Shown here piece after piece: positions 1 to 8,899 of a stretch of DNA of 64,000 nt (its first letter is position 1; the number at the start of each line of letters is the position of its first letter). This DNA comes from Nocardioides sp. Root1257 (GTDB taxonomy: Bacteria > Actinomycetota > Actinomycetes > Propionibacteriales > Nocardioidaceae): assembly GCF_001425175.1 (NCBI RefSeq), contig NZ_LMDV01000001.1, positions 62,001-126,000 of the forward strand, given 5' to 3'. A program made the translations under genes and the position numbers. Under the pieces are notes generated by a model. The model was not told where the DNA came from, ran no database searches, and worked only from the letters and a program-made list of their open reading frames with translations.

Positions 1-668
1 ATGGCCGCGAGCTGCGGTGCCCAAGCCGGGATGTCGATCAGGTAGGTCACCAGCGTCATCGAGGTGGCGCCGACGACCAGACCGAACAACGCCATCGCGA
101 TCGGCAGCCCCATGGCGACGAAGGTGCCGAAGGCGATCAGCAGGACGATCATCGCGACGGCGATCCCCGCGACCTCGCCGAGCCCGGCGGGCGCTTCCTC
201 GAAGGCGAAGTACAGATCGCCTCCCGCCTCCACCGTCAGGGACGAGTCGTCCCGCACGTCAGCCAAGGCACCCTTGAGGTTGTCCAGGTCGGACTTGTCG
301 AGCTGTCCGACGGCCGGATACTGCACGCGCACGATGGCGATGTCCCCTGCGGGCGCGACGCTGCTCGTCGTACCCAGCACCTTCGGGAGCTCCGCGAGAG
401 CGGCCTCCGCCGGCGCCAGCTGCGCCGCAGCGTCCTGGCCCTCGAGCACGACCTGGGCGGTGACCCCGCCCGGGTCGGCCTGGGTCTCGGCGAGCAGCTG
501 CGCAGCTTGGTAGGAGTCGAGGCCGGGTGCCTCGAAGCTCTCCTCGAGCTGACGCCCGAAGGCAGCGGACGAGGCGATGACGACGAGCGAGAGGACTACC
601 CAGGCGCCGATGAAGGTCCAGGGCCGGGTGGCAGCAGACCGGCCGAGCCGGTAGAGGAGATTCGACAT
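1..668 (-). CDS. MMPL/RND-family transporter, N-terminal part (cut by window edge)
   Basis: The first 222 codons of an MMPL-type membrane transporter; the rest lies left of the window. The ATG is at 668. A first membrane helix follows at about residues 18-36, then a soluble extracytoplasmic loop to about residue 160, then hydrophobic segments starting with GEVAGIAVAMIVLLIAFG. TM1, a large loop and then a helix bundle is the family layout. MMPL proteins use the proton gradient to move lipids or hydrophobic compounds out; the substrate cannot be told from this fragment. The gene is divergent from the two-component system starting at 801 and is a plausible target of it (inference from position only). 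Confidence 0.88.
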   Translation of the reverse strand, partial: MSNLLYRLGRSAATRPWTFIGAWVVLSLVVIASSAAFGRQLEESFEAPGLDSYQAAQLLAETQADPGGVTAQVVLEGQDAAAQLAPAEAALAELPKVLGTTSSVAPAGDIAIVRVQYPAVGQLDKSDLDNLKGALADVRDDSSLTVEAGGDLYFAFEEAPAGLGEVAGIAVAMIVLLIAFGTFVAMGLPIAMALFGLVVGATSMTLVTYLIDIPAWAPQLAA

Positions 669-788
669 GCCTCCACCGTGGCGAGGCGGCGCGCGATCCA
701 CATCGGGCCCAGGAACGGTCGGCTCCTCGTCCGAAAGGACGAGAAACGACTCGTGCTTGTGCCCCGTACGACGAGCGTCCCCGCTCTC

Positions 789-803
789 TAGGCTGGCGAG
801 GTG
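789..803 (+). promoter_or_regulatory. Leaderless promoter of the histidine kinase gene
   Basis: A TAGGCT -10 element (789-794) ends 6 nt before the GTG start at 801, so transcription would begin at or next to the start codon. There is no Shine-Dalgarno sequence, which fits leaderless translation. Confidence 0.5.
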
Positions 804-1931
804 CCCACCACCTTCTTCCGCTCGGTCCTTGCCGAGCCCCGTGCCCCGGACCCGCCGGCGCGGGCGTGGTGGGACTGGGCCCTGGTCGGAGGCTTGCTGG
901 TAGCGGCAGCGGGTGAGGCGATCTTCCGCTCCGACATGTCGTGGCGCCCCTTGGCCGCGGTGGTCGCGCTCCTGGTGATCCCGGCCCTGCTCTGGCGGCG
1001 TACGCATCCGCTGCTGGTGACCGCGATCGGCTTCGGCGGCGCGCTCGTGCTGCAGATCCCGACCTTCGTCACCGACGTCGCCGAGGTCGGGCTCAACTCC
1101 ATGGCCTTCCTCCTGCTGTTGCCCTACAACCTGTACCGCTGGGCTTCCGGCCGCGAGGCGCTGATCGGTACGGCGGTCATCGCGGTGCCGGCCGGCCTGG
1201 GTCTCGCGACCACCGAGAAGCTCGGGGACGCGATCGGTGGCGCCACCGTGCTGGTCGCTTCGTTCGCGCTCGGAGCCGCGATGCGATACCGCGCGGTGGC
1301 GCACCAGCGCGAGGTGCAGCAGGTCCGGGCGCTCGAGCGCGGTGAGCTCGCCCGCGAGCTGCACGACACCGTCGCGCACCACGTGTCGGCCATCGCGATC
1401 CAGGCTCAGGCGGGGCGGGCGGTGGGCGCGGCCGACCCGGCACTGGCGGTCGAGGCGCTCGCTGTCATCGCGGCGGAGGCGTCGCGGACCCTGCACGAGA
1501 TGCGCACGATGGTCCGGGTGCTCCGCGAGGGCGAGGAGGCGGACTACGCGCCGCAACGGGGCATTAGCGATCTGGACGAGCTGACCCGGATGAACCCCGT
1601 CGTTCAGGTGCACCGCGATGGCGACCTCACTGGCCTGCCGCAACCGGTGGAGGTGGCGATCTACCGGATCTGTCAGGAGTCGGTCACCAACGCGCTCAGG
1701 CATTCGCTGAATGCCACGGCCGTCACTGTCGAGGTCATCGGTGACGTGGGCGTCGTACGGTTGCGTGTGCACGACGACGGAGAACCAGTGCGCCCCGCAA
1801 GCACCGTGGGCTACGGCCTGATCGGGATGGCCGAACGAGCCAAGCTGCTCGGCGGCGCCTGTCAGGCCGGGCCGGACCCGGTCGGGGGCTGGACCGTCGA
1901 GGCCACGCTCCTGCGGGAGGTGCCACGGTGA
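801..1931 (+). CDS. Sensor histidine kinase (NarL/LiaS/DesK type)
   Basis: Membrane histidine kinase of 376 aa, partner of the regulator that starts inside its last codon. Residues ~1-165 contain several hydrophobic helices and no large extracellular domain, as in intramembrane-sensing kinases. The HisKA_3 dimerisation box follows with ELARELHDTVAHH (phospho-acceptor His188). Next comes a HATPase_c domain with the N box (ESVTNALRHS) and the glycine-rich GYGLIGMAERA. The GTG at 801 is chosen because a -10 box sits 6 nt upstream and the protein starts just ahead of its first helices. The gene overlaps the regulator by 4 bp (GTGA). The signal sensed is unknown; the divergent MMPL transporter is a candidate target. 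Confidence 0.93.
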   Translation: MPTTFFRSVLAEPRAPDPPARAWWDWALVGGLLVAAAGEAIFRSDMSWRPLAAVVALLVIPALLWRRTHPLLVTAIGFGGALVLQIPTFVTDVAEVGLNSMAFLLLLPYNLYRWASGREALIGTAVIAVPAGLGLATTEKLGDAIGGATVLVASFALGAAMRYRAVAHQREVQQVRALERGELARELHDTVAHHVSAIAIQAQAGRAVGAADPALAVEALAVIAAEASRTLHEMRTMVRVLREGEEADYAPQRGISDLDELTRMNPVVQVHRDGDLTGLPQPVEVAIYRICQESVTNALRHSLNATAVTVEVIGDVGVVRLRVHDDGEPVRPASTVGYGLIGMAERAKLLGGACQAGPDPVGGWTVEATLLREVPR

Positions 1932-2584
1932 CCATCCGGGTGGTGGTCGCCGACGACCAGCTCCTGGTCCGCACCGGGCTCACCATGATCCTCAACGCGC
2001 AGCCCGGGATCGAGGTCGTCGGCGAGGCAACGGACGGTCTGGAGGCGGTGGCCGTGGCACGCGAGCTGCGTCCCGACGTCTGCCTCTTCGACATTCGGAT
2101 GCCCGGCATCGACGGCGTCGAGGCCACTCGCCAACTCGCCGGCCCCGGCGTCGAGGACCCCCTGGCCATCGTGATCATCACGACCTTCGATCTCGACGAG
2201 TACGTCCATGGTGCCCTCAAGGCCGGCGCCCGAGGCTTCCTCCTCAAGGACGCCGGACCCGAGCTGCTGGTCCAGGCGATCCACGCAGCCGCGAACGGCG
2301 ACGCGCTCATCTCACCCGACATCACCCGCCGCCTGCTCACGACCCTGGTTCGCCTGGAGCGAGCCTCCCCGCCGGCCCAGCCGATCGAGCCGCTCACCGA
2401 ACGCGAGGAAGAGGTGCTCCTCACCGTCGCCCGAGGTCGCACCAACGCAGAGATCGCCGACGAGCTGCACATCACCCTGAGCACCGTGAAAACCCATGTC
2501 GGCGCGCTGATGAACAAGCTCGGCGCCCGCAACCGTGTCGAGGTCGCGATGTGGGCGTACGAGACCGGGCGAGTCCAGGGATAG
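1928..2584 (+). CDS. LuxR/NarL-family response regulator
   Basis: Two-domain response regulator of 218 aa. The receiver domain (about 1-120) shows the acidic pair D9/D10, the phospho-acceptor D55 in LFDIRMPG, the Thr in IITTFD and the Lys in LLKDAG. A LuxR-type helix-turn-helix follows at about 150-210 (LTEREEEVLL, STVKTHVGALMNKLGA). It should be phosphorylated by the kinase encoded immediately upstream, with which it overlaps by GTGA, and then bind DNA as a dimer. No target site can be read with confidence; the MMPL promoter region is the obvious first place to look. Confidence 0.94.
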   Translation: MTIRVVVADDQLLVRTGLTMILNAQPGIEVVGEATDGLEAVAVARELRPDVCLFDIRMPGIDGVEATRQLAGPGVEDPLAIVIITTFDLDEYVHGALKAGARGFLLKDAGPELLVQAIHAAANGDALISPDITRRLLTTLVRLERASPPAQPIEPLTEREEEVLLTVARGRTNAEIADELHITLSTVKTHVGALMNKLGARNRVEVAMWAYETGRVQG

Positions 2585-2713
2585 AGCCGGTGACCTCCGA
2601 GCGCGTCTACGCAGTTCGCACGCGCCTAGTCACGGAGCACTGCAGCGACCAACACGCAGCCCAGGCTCGCCGTGGAGATGGACTCGACGCGAGCGCAGGT
2701 CGAGCGCCCTCGA

Positions 2714-2872
2714 TCAGTCGTCGTCGGAGCGCACCGTCTCGCCGTCGCGCGCGACGGCCAGGATGAACAGCCCCATGAGGGTGACGGTGGCGGTGATCAC
2801 CACCGTGAGGAAGAGGACCCAGAACCAGATGCCGTGGTCGGTGATGGGGTAGTTCGTGCCGTCGTACGTCAT
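2714..2872 (-). CDS. Small membrane protein, hypothetical (52 aa)
   Basis: A short open frame of 52 codons from ATG 2872 to TGA 2714, below usual gene-finder cut-offs. It encodes a polar N-terminus (MTYDGTNYPITDHG), one clear transmembrane helix at about residues 15-42 and a short charged tail ending in aspartates (RSDDD). The single-helix layout, the GC-rich third positions and its placement in a gap that otherwise has no gene support it as a real small gene. I cannot assign a function. It is convergent with the response regulator and divergent from the spermidine-synthase-like gene at 2960. Confidence 0.6.
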   Translation of the reverse strand: MTYDGTNYPITDHGIWFWVLFLTVVITATVTLMGLFILAVARDGETVRSDDD

Positions 2873-2959
2873 GGGTCAACGGTGCTGGCGCCGGAAGCCG
2901 GTCGGCAGGGACGGGCGGCCTCCACCCGGGGGCCGGAAGTCCCGTGGGAGGCTCGCGGT

Positions 2960-3745
2960 GTGGCCGATGACGTGGAGATCGTGACGGGCGACCGGCCCGG
3001 CTCCTTCGTGCTCCGGATGTCGGGCATGGACCAGTCCCACGTCGACCTCGACGACCCGACCCGGCTCGTCTTCGACTACGTGCGTCGCCTGGCCGACGTC
3101 GTCGACGCGGTCGCTCCGGCGGGCCAGCCGCTGCGGGTGGTGCACGTCGGTGGGGCCGCGATGACGCTGCCGCGGTACGTCGCCGCGACCCGGCCACGCT
3201 CCGCCCAGGTCGTGCTCGAGCCGGCGGCGTCGGTGACCGAGCTGGTCCGGCGCGACCTGCCGCTGCCGCGGGGCAGCGGGATCAAGGTGCGGGACATCGA
3301 CGGACGGACGGGTCTCGCGGCACTGCGGGACGGGTTCGCGGAGCTCGTGGTGGTCGACGCGTTCGCCGACGCCCGGGTGCCCGGCGAGCTCGTCACGACG
3401 GTGTACGCCGCCGACCTGCTGCGCGTGGTCGGACCGACGGGAGTCGTGGCCTTCAACCTGACGGACCGGGCGCCGTTCGGCTGGACGCGCCGGGCGGTCG
3501 CGGCGATCCGGACCGCGTTCCCGTCCGTGCTGCTCACGGCCGAGCCGGCGACGCTGCGGGCCAAGCGGCTCGGCAACCTGGTCGTCGTCGCGTCCGGTGG
3601 TCCGGTGCCGGTGGACGCGCTGCGGACCCGGGCCGCCAGCTCGCCCGCGCCGTACCGCGTCCTGGACGCCGCCGCGGTCTCCGACTCCTTCGGCGGCGGT
3701 ACGCCGTTCACCGACGACGACACCGAGCCGTCGCCTGCGCCCTGA
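2960..3745 (+). CDS. Spermidine-synthase-like protein
   Basis: A 261-aa Rossmann-fold protein of the spermidine synthase/methyltransferase-like superfamily. Residues ~50-60 hold a nucleotide-binding-type strand and glycine loop (VVHVGGAAMTLPRY). An acidic residue after the next strand follows (VVLEPAASV), and the VVVDAFADARVP segment corresponds to the catalytic Asp region of SpeE. The classical GGGDG motif is degraded to GGAAM, so true polyamine aminopropyl transfer is doubtful; actinobacteria carry many such proteins of unknown role. I chose the GTG at 2960 because the open frame upstream has no homology-like content and runs into the divergent small gene. It ends 4 bp before the convergent fadD17-like stop. 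Confidence 0.75.
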   Translation: MADDVEIVTGDRPGSFVLRMSGMDQSHVDLDDPTRLVFDYVRRLADVVDAVAPAGQPLRVVHVGGAAMTLPRYVAATRPRSAQVVLEPAASVTELVRRDLPLPRGSGIKVRDIDGRTGLAALRDGFAELVVVDAFADARVPGELVTTVYAADLLRVVGPTGVVAFNLTDRAPFGWTRRAVAAIRTAFPSVLLTAEPATLRAKRLGNLVVVASGGPVPVDALRTRAASSPAPYRVLDAAAVSDSFGGGTPFTDDDTEPSPAP

Positions 3746-3749
3746 CGGG

Positions 3750-5312
3750 TCAGGAGTACGACGTCCCGCGGGCCTCGCGGGTCCACAGCACGCCGTCACC
3801 GGCGACCGGGCCCTCGGCCGCGAGCTCGCGCTTGAGGACCTTGTTGGTGGCGGTGCGCGGCAGGGTCGTGAGGACCCGGACGTAGCGGGGTCGTGCCTTG
3901 GGGGAGAGGTCGGCCTGCTCGTCCAGGAACGCCTCGAACCCGGCGGGGTCGAGATCGCCGCGGACCACGAGGGCGGCCATCACCTGGTCGCCGACGGCCT
4001 CGTCCGGCACGGCGTACACGGCCGCCTCGTCGACGGCCGGGTGCCGCAGCAGGATCCGCTCGATTGTCGCGGCACCGAGGTTCTCGCCGTCGACCCGCAG
4101 CCAGTCGGCCGTGCGGCCGGCGAAGTAGACGAAGCCGTCGACGTCGCGGTAGGCGAGGTCGCCCGACCAGTACATCCCGCCGCGCATCCGCTCGGCCTCG
4201 GCACCCGGGTCCTTGTAGTAGCCGGCGAAGGCGCCCGCTCCCGCGGTGTTGACCAGCTCGCCGGTCGCTGCCTCGGCGTTGAGCAGCTCACCCGCCGGCC
4301 CGAACTCCGCGTCCGGCACCTCGGCCATCGTTTCGGGGTCGAGCACCTTGACGCCCTCGACGGGGCGGCCGAGCGAGCCGGGCGGCATCTCGGGCACGCG
4401 CTGCACGATCACCGCGTTCTCGGTCGAGGAGTAGGAGTCGACGACGACGCAGCCGAAGCGCTCACCGAAGCCCGCGATGTCGCGGTCGTTGGCCTCGTTG
4501 CCGAACACCAGCCGCAGGGAGTTGTCTGCGTCGTCGGGCCGTTCCGGCGTCGCCATGATGTAGGTGAGCGGCTTGCCGACGTAGTTGGCGTACGTCGCAC
4601 CGTGCCGGCGTACGTCGGGGAGGAACCCGGACGCCGAGAAGCGCCGCGCCAGGGCGATCGTCGAGCCGGCCGCGAGCGCCGGCCCCCAGCCCGCCATGAT
4701 CGCGTTGGAGTGGAACATCGGCATCGACAGGTAGGCCACGTCGGCGGGGGAGAGCCCGAACCGCTCGGAGAGGAACTGCCCCGGGTAGGCGACCTTCGCC
4801 TGGGTCACGTTGACGGCCTTGGGGTCGCCCGACGTCCCCGAGGTGAAGATCAGCATCATCAGGTCGTCGGGCCCGACCGCGGCCGCGGGGATCTCCGCGG
4901 CGGCGTGCTCGTCGAGCAACGCCGCCCAGTCCGGCGACTCGATCGGCAGCACGGGCACGTCGACGTCGGCGAGCAGGTCCGCGTGGGCGGCGTCGGTGAC
5001 GACGACCTGCACGTCGGCGCGGCGTACGTCGGCCGCGAGCGCCGCGCCTCGTCGGGTCGGGTTCAGGCCGACGACGACCTGGCCGCTGAGGGCCGCGCCG
5101 CCGAGCACGAACGCGAACTCGGGGACGTTCTCGAGCAGCACGCCGACGTGCGGCGGCTCGCCGTCGGGTAGCAGGGTCGCCAGGACGGCGGCCCGCACGC
5201 TCGACTCGTGCACCACCTCGGCCCAGGTCCAGGACTCGTCCTCGAACAGCAGCCCGGGGGAGGGGTCGCCGGTGCGCGCGAGCAGCTGCTCGCGGACCGT
5301 GGGCGTGCTCAC
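3750..5312 (-). CDS. fadD17: Acyl-CoA synthetase, FadD17-like (steroid side-chain activation)
   Basis: AMP-forming acyl-CoA ligase of 520 aa. It carries the P-loop-like adenylate motif LIFTSGTSGDPKAV, the A5-type motif (VDSYSSTEN), the hinge region YWSGDLAYRDVDGF and a C-terminal Lys in TATNKVLKREL. The gene overlaps the upstream acyl-CoA dehydrogenase by GTGA (start GTG 5312), so the two are translated together. The order chsE4-chsE5-fadD17 matches Rv3504-Rv3505-Rv3506 of Mycobacterium tuberculosis, a KstR-regulated cholesterol locus. By that synteny it probably activates a steroid side-chain carboxylate as a CoA thioester. Substrate is inferred from context, not from the sequence itself. 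Confidence 0.85.
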   Translation of the reverse strand: MSTPTVREQLLARTGDPSPGLLFEDESWTWAEVVHESSVRAAVLATLLPDGEPPHVGVLLENVPEFAFVLGGAALSGQVVVGLNPTRRGAALAADVRRADVQVVVTDAAHADLLADVDVPVLPIESPDWAALLDEHAAAEIPAAAVGPDDLMMLIFTSGTSGDPKAVNVTQAKVAYPGQFLSERFGLSPADVAYLSMPMFHSNAIMAGWGPALAAGSTIALARRFSASGFLPDVRRHGATYANYVGKPLTYIMATPERPDDADNSLRLVFGNEANDRDIAGFGERFGCVVVDSYSSTENAVIVQRVPEMPPGSLGRPVEGVKVLDPETMAEVPDAEFGPAGELLNAEAATGELVNTAGAGAFAGYYKDPGAEAERMRGGMYWSGDLAYRDVDGFVYFAGRTADWLRVDGENLGAATIERILLRHPAVDEAAVYAVPDEAVGDQVMAALVVRGDLDPAGFEAFLDEQADLSPKARPRYVRVLTTLPRTATNKVLKRELAAEGPVAGDGVLWTREARGTSYS

Positions 5313-6421
5313 GCCGGCTCGGCCGCCAGGATCCGGCCGACGTTCAGCGCCTGCTCGGTGGCACCGCCGTGCAGGAACTCGAAGCGCTTGGCCGAGGTGA
5401 AGTAACGGTGCGTCTCGCCGTCCAGGTCGATGCCCACGCCGCCGTGCACGTGGACCGCCGTGTGCGCGAGCCGGTGGCCGGCGTCGGCCGCCCACAGCTT
5501 CGCGATCGCGACCTCGCTGTCGGCGGGCAGTCCCTCGTCGAGCCGCCAGGCGGCCTGCCAGAGCGTGAGCCGCTGGCCGAGCACGTCGATGTAGCCGTCC
5601 GCAAGCCGCTGCGAGACGGCCTGGAAGGTGCCGATCGGGCGACCGAACTGCTCGCGTGTCTTCGCGTACGCCGAGGTGAGAGCGAGCGCGCCCTCGGTGA
5701 TGCCCAGCTGCTCGGCCGAGCCGGCGAGCAGCAGCAGCTGCCGCAGGCGGCGGTCGGCCGCGCCGTCCGCGGCACCGACCAGGCGGTCGGCTGCCAGGAC
5801 CGCGCCGTCGAGGTCGAGGCGTGCGACCGAGTCGCCGTCCGAGAACCTCTGCGCCACCACGGTGACCCCGGCGTCACCGGGCTCGACGAGGAAGACGCCC
5901 ACCCCGGACGGGGTCTCCGCCGGCACCAGGAACGCGTCGGCGTACGGACCGGCCGGCACGATCGCCTTGCTGCCGGTGAGCACGTACGACGAGCCGTCCG
6001 GCGTCGCGACGGTCGTGGGGCGTGCGGGGGAGTAGGAGCGCTCCTCGGCGACGGCCGCGGTGAGGACGTTGGCGCCGGACGCGGCACCCGGCAGCCACTG
6101 CTGCCTCTGGGCGTCCGAGCCGAGCTCCGCGATCAACCGCGAGGCCGGGCCGTGCGCAGCCAGCGGCACGGGCGCGACGGTGCGCCCGACCTCGACCAGC
6201 ACGCGGCTGAGCTCGACGAGGCCGAGCCCGGCGCCGTCGTACTCCTCGGGGAGGGCGAGGCCGAGCAGCCCGGCCGACCCGAGCTCCGCCCAGAGCTCGC
6301 GGCCGAACCGGTCGCCGCCCGCCTCGACGGCCTTGAGCCGCTCGTTGGTGGCGCGGTCCTTGAGGATCCCGGCCGCCAGCTCGGCGGCCTCGTCCTGCTC
6401 CTGCGTGAACTGGAAGTCCAT
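5309..6421 (-). CDS. chsE5: Acyl-CoA dehydrogenase, ChsE5/FadE27-like subunit
   Basis: Acyl-CoA dehydrogenase of 370 aa. The N-terminal helical domain begins MDFQFTQEQDE, a middle beta domain follows at about 115-210, and the C-terminal helical domain contains KTREQFGRPIGTFQAVSQ and AVHVHGGVGIDLDGETHRY. In the mycobacterial pair ChsE4-ChsE5 two different dehydrogenase subunits form a heterotetramer that introduces the first double bond in the cholesterol side chain. The neighbouring gene encodes the other subunit type, so the same arrangement is inferred here. The start is ATG 6421, 14 bp after the upstream stop, and the stop overlaps the fadD17-like start by 4 bp. Confidence 0.87.
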   Translation of the reverse strand: MDFQFTQEQDEAAELAAGILKDRATNERLKAVEAGGDRFGRELWAELGSAGLLGLALPEEYDGAGLGLVELSRVLVEVGRTVAPVPLAAHGPASRLIAELGSDAQRQQWLPGAASGANVLTAAVAEERSYSPARPTTVATPDGSSYVLTGSKAIVPAGPYADAFLVPAETPSGVGVFLVEPGDAGVTVVAQRFSDGDSVARLDLDGAVLAADRLVGAADGAADRRLRQLLLLAGSAEQLGITEGALALTSAYAKTREQFGRPIGTFQAVSQRLADGYIDVLGQRLTLWQAAWRLDEGLPADSEVAIAKLWAADAGHRLAHTAVHVHGGVGIDLDGETHRYFTSAKRFEFLHGGATEQALNVGRILAAEPA

Positions 6422-6435
6422 GTCTGCCTCTCGTC

Positions 6436-7623
6436 CTATCGCTTCGCTGCGGGGAGGCCGAGGCCGACGTACCCGATGATGTCGCGCTGGATCTCGTTGG
6501 TGCCGCCGCCGAACGTCATGACGAGAGCAGAGCGGTAGAACCGCTCGAGACGGCCCGCGAGCACCGCGCCCTCGGAGGCGCCGGTGAGCCCGGCGTTGGG
6601 GCCGACGATCTCCATCAGCACCCGGTAGACCTCGGTGGCCAGCTCGGAGCCGTAGATCTTGGTGGCCGAGGCCTCGGCGGGGGAGAGCGCGACGCCGGCG
6701 TCGGCGTCGGCGGCGAGCTTCCAGTTGATCAGCCGCAGCGCCTCGGTGCGCGCGTGCGCCCGCCCGAGCGCGATCTGGACCCATTCGGAGTCGATCACCC
6801 GCTGGCCGTCGGGGTTCTTGGTCTCCTGCGCCCAGCGCCGGACCATGTCGATCGAGTAGGTCAGGGGCGCGGCCGAGGTGAGCGCGACCCGCTCGTGGTT
6901 GAGCTGGTTGGTCATCAGGGACCAGCCGCCGTTGAGCTCGCCCACCAGGTTGCTGGCCGGCACGCGGACGTCCTCGTAGTACGTCGCGCTGGTGCTCACG
7001 CCGGCCACCGTGTGGACGGGGGTGTACGAGAAGCCTGCGGAGTCGGCCGGCACCAGGATCATCGAGAGGCCCTTGTGGCGGGGCAGGTCGGGGTCGGTGC
7101 GGCAGGCGAGCCAGAGCCAGTCGGCGTACTGGATCAGCGACGTCCACATCTTCTGCCCGTTGATCACCCACTCGTCGCCCTCGCGGACGGCGCGGGTCTT
7201 GAGCGAGGCGAGGTCGGTGCCGGAGCCGGGCTCGGAGTAGCCGATCGAGAAGTGCAGGTCGCCCTTCAGGATGCGGGGGAGGAAGTACTCCTTCTGCTCG
7301 TCGCTGCCGTAGCGCATGATCGTCGGCCCGACGGTGTTGAGCGTCAGGTAGGGGATCGGGACGCCGGCGACGGCGGCCGCGTCGGTGAAGATCAGCTGGT
7401 CGACCATCGAGCGGGCCTGCCCGCCGTACTCCGTCGGCCAGCCGATGCCCAGCCACCCGTCGGTGCCGAGCTGACGGATCACCTTCTTGTAGACCACGTC
7501 GTCTCCGAACTCGCCGGTCGCCGACGCGAGCCCGGCCTTCACCTCCGGAGTCACGAGGGCCGCGAAGTACTCGCGGAGCTCCTCCCGCAGCTGCTCTTGC
7601 TCGGGTGTGAGGGCGATGTGCAT
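6436..7623 (-). CDS. chsE4: Acyl-CoA dehydrogenase, ChsE4/FadE26-like subunit
   Basis: Acyl-CoA dehydrogenase of 395 aa and first gene of the minus-strand steroid arm. Visible signatures are the flavin/substrate segment IGYSEPGSGTDLASL, the NGQKMWTS strand and the C-terminal FGGGTNEIQRDIIG. It resembles FadE26 (ChsE4), the partner of FadE27 (ChsE5) in an alpha2-beta2 dehydrogenase acting on the C26 side chain of cholesterol CoA esters (known for M. tuberculosis). ATG 7623 is the natural start: the GTP/EQ-rich N-terminal helix follows at once and the divergent regulatory gap begins just upstream. The KstR-like operator at 7690-7703 lies between this gene and kshA. Confidence 0.88.
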   Translation of the reverse strand: MHIALTPEQEQLREELREYFAALVTPEVKAGLASATGEFGDDVVYKKVIRQLGTDGWLGIGWPTEYGGQARSMVDQLIFTDAAAVAGVPIPYLTLNTVGPTIMRYGSDEQKEYFLPRILKGDLHFSIGYSEPGSGTDLASLKTRAVREGDEWVINGQKMWTSLIQYADWLWLACRTDPDLPRHKGLSMILVPADSAGFSYTPVHTVAGVSTSATYYEDVRVPASNLVGELNGGWSLMTNQLNHERVALTSAAPLTYSIDMVRRWAQETKNPDGQRVIDSEWVQIALGRAHARTEALRLINWKLAADADAGVALSPAEASATKIYGSELATEVYRVLMEIVGPNAGLTGASEGAVLAGRLERFYRSALVMTFGGGTNEIQRDIIGYVGLGLPAAKR

Positions 7624-7689
7624 AGGGGACTCTGCTTTCGTCGGGTGCTTCGTGTGACGTGGGTCCGCTGGTATCCCGGGATCAAAAAC

Positions 7690-7703
7690 TATAACCTGTT
7701 CTT
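7690..7703. promoter_or_regulatory. KstR-like operator (steroid regulon)
   Basis: TATAACCTGTTCTT in the divergent chsE4/kshA gap. It fits the KstR consensus TNNAACNNGTTNNA at every fixed base except the last (T for A). The surrounding 20 bp are unusually AT-rich for this window. KstR is the TetR-family repressor of cholesterol catabolism; no kstR gene is in the window. Confidence 0.72.
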
Positions 7704-7732
7704 GTTTTGGTCCACATGTCTGGAGGCTTGCC

Positions 7733-8896
7733 ATGAGTGACGTCCGCGCCCTCGACCACGGCACCCCGCCCGAGCGCTTCGCGCGCGGGTGGCACTGCAT
7801 CGGTCTGGCCGACTCGTTCCGCGACGGCAAGCCGCACCGGGTCGGCGCGTTCGGCGGGCAGCTGGTCGTCTGGGCCGACACCCAGGGCGAGCTGAACGTC
7901 CTCGACGGCTACTGCCGCCACATGGGCGGCGACCTCACCCAGGGCGAGGTGAAGGGCGACGAGATCGCGTGCCCCTTCCACGACTGGCGCTGGGGCGGCG
8001 ACGGCAAGTGCAAGGCGATCCCGTACGCGCGGCGCGTGCCGCTGCGGGCGCGCACCCAGCGCTACGAGACGGCGATCGTCAACGACCAGCTGCTGATCTG
8101 GCACGACACCGAGGGCTCGAAGGCCGACTACGACATCCTGCCGCCGCAGCTGCCCGGTCTCGCCGAGGGCGAGTACACCGACTGGGTGTGGGTCTCCGAG
8201 GAGATCGAGGGATCGCACTGCCGCGAGCTGATCGACAACGTCGTCGACATGGCGCACTTCTACTACGTGCACTTCGCGTTCCCGACCAGCTTCCGCAACG
8301 TCTTCGAGGGCACCCTCGCGACGCAGTTCATGGAGTCGAAGGGCCGCCCCGACAAGACCGAGGGGTACGGCGACGCCGAGCTCTTCCTCAAGTCCGAGGC
8401 GACCTACTACGGACCGTCGTACATGATCAACTGGCTCGACACCGACTACAAGGGCTTCAACACCGAGGTCGTGCTGGTCAACTGCCACGTGCCGACCGGA
8501 CCGGACTCCTTCCGGCTGCAGTACGGCATCGTCGTCAAGAAGCCCGAGGGGCTCGACGAGAAGACCACCGACTTCATCGCGAAGAAGTACGCCGAGATGT
8601 TCGGCAGCGGCTTCCTGCAGGACGTGCACATCTGGAAGAACAAGGTGCCGGTCCAGAACCCGCTGCTCTGCGAGGAGGACGGCCCCGTCTACCAGCTGCG
8701 CCGGTGGTACGAGCAGTTCTACGTCGACCAGGACGACATCCAGCCGGAGATGGTGGACCGGTTCGAGTTCGAGGTCGACACCACCAAGGCCAACGAGTAC
8801 TGGCAGGACGAGGTCGCGGAGAACCTGCGCAAGAAGGCGGCCGAGGACTCCGCCGGCGAGGGTGTCGAGACCCCGCAGATGATGTCGGGCACCTGA
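7733..8896 (+). CDS. kshA: 3-ketosteroid 9-alpha-hydroxylase, oxygenase component KshA
   Basis: Rieske-type oxygenase of 387 aa that 9-alpha-hydroxylates 3-ketosteroids, leading to opening of ring B. The Rieske [2Fe-2S] ligands are C61, H63, C80 and H83 (CRHMGGDL, CPFHDWRWGGDG). The mononuclear iron site shows DNVVDMAHFYYVH with H175 and H180. The segment YQLRRWYEQFYVD near the C-terminus also occurs in mycobacterial KshA (Rv3526). The start ATG 7733 has a TGGAGG ribosome site 8 nt upstream. The downstream genes encode a small Cys protein and the cognate reductase KshB, so electron supply is encoded in the same transcript. A KstR-like box lies 30 bp upstream. Confidence 0.95.
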   Translation: MSDVRALDHGTPPERFARGWHCIGLADSFRDGKPHRVGAFGGQLVVWADTQGELNVLDGYCRHMGGDLTQGEVKGDEIACPFHDWRWGGDGKCKAIPYARRVPLRARTQRYETAIVNDQLLIWHDTEGSKADYDILPPQLPGLAEGEYTDWVWVSEEIEGSHCRELIDNVVDMAHFYYVHFAFPTSFRNVFEGTLATQFMESKGRPDKTEGYGDAELFLKSEATYYGPSYMINWLDTDYKGFNTEVVLVNCHVPTGPDSFRLQYGIVVKKPEGLDEKTTDFIAKKYAEMFGSGFLQDVHIWKNKVPVQNPLLCEEDGPVYQLRRWYEQFYVDQDDIQPEMVDRFEFEVDTTKANEYWQDEVAENLRKKAAEDSAGEGVETPQMMSGT

Positions 8897-8899
8897 GCC

